A DNA stretch of 64,000 nt from Halomicroarcula saliterrae. Its GTDB lineage: Archaea > Halobacteriota > Halobacteria > Halobacteriales > Haloarculaceae. The notes beneath the pieces were generated by a model. It was given only the letters and a program-made list of their open reading frames with translations. It was not told the origin of the DNA and did no database searches. Positions 62,167 to 64,000 of the stretch are shown here, one piece after another. The position numbers and the translations under genes were made by a program. The first letter of the stretch is position 1, and each line of letters begins with the position of its first letter. Where the stretch lies: NCBI RefSeq assembly GCF_031624395.1, contig NZ_JAMQON010000004.1, positions 240,988 to 304,987 on the forward strand, in the 5' to 3' direction.

Positions 62167-63444
62167 TTAGTTGAACGATTCGAGGAGCGCGTCGGCAGTC
62201 GCGTCGGCGTCGTAGCTCTCCAGGAAGCCGCTGAACGCCGAACTGATGTTCGTCTTGATACCCGGCGAGACCGCCAGCCCGTGCTCGACGGACGGCGGCT
62301 GGTTGTCGGCGTTGTTGAAGTCCTCGTACTGGTCCTGCTGGAACTGGTTGAGCTGGGAGACGTCGGCGTCGCTGCGGGGCGGAATCGACCCCTTCTCGGC
62401 GTTGAACAGTACCTGTCCCTCGGCGCTGCCACAGTAGCTGAGGAACGTCTTGGTCGCTTCCGGCGACGGGTTGTTCGCGAGGAACGGGAACGAGTCCATG
62501 TTCAGCAGGTAGCTCCCGCTCGTCCCGGGATAGGTTATCTGGCCCCACTGCTCGCCGTAATTGAAGCCGTCGGCGTTGCCGTAGGCGCCGGCGGCCCAGT
62601 CGCCCTGGTGGATGAACGCGGCGTTGCCATCCATCACCAGCGTGTTGGCCTCGGTGAAGCTCAGCGAGGAGGCGTCGCTGGGGTAGTACTCCGACAGTGC
62701 GACGACGGAGTCGAGCGCCGCCTTGACGTCGGAGCGGTTGCCGTTACCGTTGGTAAAGGCCTCGTAGCCGTCGATACCGCCCTCGGCGAGCAGGATGGTC
62801 TCCCAGAGCTGGGTCGTCGACCAGGTGCCGCTGGTCTGGTGGGCGAAGGGGACCGCGTCGGTCTCTTGGGAGATTGTCGCACAGGCGTCGACGACGTCGC
62901 TGGGACTGGACAGCGAACTCGGGTCGACGCCCGCGTCGTCCAGCACGTTCTGGTTGTAAAACAGGTTGTTGATGCGGTGGATGTTCAGCGGCACCGTGAC
63001 GTAGGTGCCGTCGAGCTGGGCCTGTGCCTGTGGCCCCTCCAGATAGTTGTTCTTGAGGTCGTCGTTCCAGACGTCGCCCTCGATGTCCGCGTAGGCGTCA
63101 CCGAACTTGTTCAGCGTCTCGCCCGGCCAGGTCTGGAACGTGCTCGGGGGGTCGTTGGCCTGCAGTCGGTTCTGGACGACTTGGTCGAGGTTCGAGCGCG
63201 CGGCCCCGTTGACCGGTTCCTCGGCGAACTCGACGTCGGGGTGGGCCTCCTGAAACCCGCCGATGAGCGCCTCGATGGCCGCGTTCCCGTCGCCGTCTGA
63301 CCACGCGTGGAGCAGTTCGATGCTGTTGGCACCCGAGTCACCGCCGCCGCCGCCACAGCCGGCCAGTCCGGCGGCCGCAGCGACACCGGCCGACTGGAGC
63401 ACGCGACGGCGGGAGAGACCGGAATCACCGTCTCCGGCCGTCAT
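62167..63444 (-). CDS. Carbohydrate ABC transporter substrate-binding lipoprotein
   Basis: 425 aa. The Tat signal LSRRRVLQSAGVAAAAGLAGC ends in a lipobox cysteine near residue 30, with a Gly-rich spacer (GGGGGDSG) before the mature protein, so it is anchored to the outer face of the membrane. The body is a family 1 solute-binding fold (IELLHAWSDGDGNAAIEALIGGFQEAHPDVEF; AAFIHQGDWAAGAYG). It captures a sugar or sugar derivative for the two permeases. It is the first gene of the operon, and TrmB ends it; the sugar is unknown. Confidence 0.92.
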   Translation of the reverse strand: MTAGDGDSGLSRRRVLQSAGVAAAAGLAGCGGGGGDSGANSIELLHAWSDGDGNAAIEALIGGFQEAHPDVEFAEEPVNGAARSNLDQVVQNRLQANDPPSTFQTWPGETLNKFGDAYADIEGDVWNDDLKNNYLEGPQAQAQLDGTYVTVPLNIHRINNLFYNQNVLDDAGVDPSSLSSPSDVVDACATISQETDAVPFAHQTSGTWSTTQLWETILLAEGGIDGYEAFTNGNGNRSDVKAALDSVVALSEYYPSDASSLSFTEANTLVMDGNAAFIHQGDWAAGAYGNADGFNYGEQWGQITYPGTSGSYLLNMDSFPFLANNPSPEATKTFLSYCGSAEGQVLFNAEKGSIPPRSDADVSQLNQFQQDQYEDFNNADNQPPSVEHGLAVSPGIKTNISSAFSGFLESYDADATADALLESFN

Positions 63445-64000
63445 CGTCCTGCCTCCGGACGTGTCAGCGTAGCGTTCGCAGCTGCGGTCTCGGTCGAGCG
63501 GCTATATTTGCGACTGTTTGGCATACACCCACACCATTGCGAACATGTGCATTAAAAATTGGGATACTCTAATTGCTAAACGGTTTGCAACGGTCAGAGC
63601 GTGGTTCGAACGTCCGTTTGCCCACCAAATAGCGACGATAGCACATTATTTCTGTTCACAACACCCCTAATTAAGTCGAATTAATCGTGTAGGATGGGGC
63701 GTTTCGCGTCAGTGAACTGCCATTTCGTTGGCTATAGTTTTGTGATATCAGTATAATTCTTTTCGGCCGATGCGCAGAGCGCGAACTGGCAGGTCGCTCC
63801 CCCGGAACGGAGAAAACGCCGCGCTGTCCCGGACTGTCGCTCGAAGAACTGTTACAGCCGTGACAGCGGGACGTGTTCGTCGCCGCTCGCGCGGAGTTGT
63901 GATACGAGAACACGACAGGTCGTCGTCGACGACGAACACTGACGGGGTCGGCTCCGCCCAGCCGAGACGGGTAGCTCCCGACCTGTCCGTTCGACTGCGA
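63445..64000. other. Upstream region of the sugar transporter operon, no gene found
   Basis: 556 bases. On the minus strand two TATA-like elements face the operon: AATTTTTAAT (63551-63560, leader about 80 nt) and AAATATAGC (63501-63509, leader about 35 nt). The part 63540-63760 is AT-rich and contains AATTAAGTCGAATTAAT-type dyads. No TACT-N7/8-GAGTA TrmB-type site was found. Frames present on the minus strand (63671-63939) lack haloarchaeal codon bias, so they are not called genes. A gene further upstream may begin outside the window. Confidence 0.5.

Noticed and set aside
63445-63600. TrmB operator of the TACT-N7/8-GAGTA type
   Set aside because: Only isolated partial matches such as GATACTCT were seen, not the complete dyad.
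63671-63939. Two short minus-strand frames in the last 400 bases
   Set aside because: Composition is not haloarchaeal (Ser/Arg/Asn rich, A/T-ended codons), with no start signal or family resemblance.

Overview
The window comes from a haloarchaeon. The DNA is GC-rich with strong third-position G/C bias, the proteins are rich in Asp and Glu, and exported proteins carry Tat signals, often with lipoboxes. Clade markers include a Sec61-beta subunit, ABCE1, FAU-1, a TrmB regulator, an archaemetzincin and PGF-CTERM tails. Gene order and content would fit Haloarcula or a relative, but that is inference. No rRNA, tRNA, transposase, CRISPR array or integrase was found.

Positions 1-18333 read as a nitrogen and nickel island. 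On the minus strand lie ureB-ureC-ureA-ureG and the first codons of another accessory gene, preceded by an ECF-type nickel transporter (nikM-nikN-nikQ-nikO). Divergent from it is the nickel regulator nikR, followed by a five-gene urea ABC importer (urtABCDE), a JAMM metalloprotease-like protein, a sodium:solute symporter, an AbrB-PhoU regulator, a ureohydrolase that would release urea, and a PIN-ATPase-KH protein. Together they suggest scavenging of urea, and of a guanidino compound converted to urea, with hydrolysis to ammonium by nickel urease. A palindrome between nikM and nikR, and a recurring hexamer (AGTATT/AATACT) in the upstream regions, may be the shared control signal.

Positions 18500-29160 hold two overlapping tiny zinc-ribbon genes, a winged-helix regulator, an EMC6-like membrane protein next to ABCE1, an imperfect duplication of the 3' end of the ABCE1 gene, an archaemetzincin, a HAD enzyme, glycerate 2-kinase facing a GntP-type transporter, and an F420-dependent NADP reductase-like gene. 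A remarkable repeat region follows at 27970-28364. It has 45-bp tandem repeats that run into four perfect stems abutting exactly, so that one strand can fold as a complete four-way junction. A J-domain/ferredoxin fusion lies next to it.

Positions 29300-46850 carry housekeeping and membrane genes: thioredoxin, Sec61-beta, FAU-1, uvrA, a UPF0175 protein, a MoxR-DUF4129-DUF58 cluster, small membrane proteins, a geranylgeranyl-reductase-family flavoprotein and a YgfZ/GcvT-like protein.

Positions 46850-58000 hold a PGF-CTERM surface protein, a PfkB-family protein without the usual GAGD motif, a membrane glycosyltransferase, an endonuclease-type mutL, a HAD phosphatase, a cupin, two methyltransferases and several uncharacterised haloarchaeal genes. 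Positions 57937-63444 form a carbohydrate ABC importer operon ending in a TrmB-type regulator. The last 556 bases hold its promoter and otherwise no gene that could be supported.
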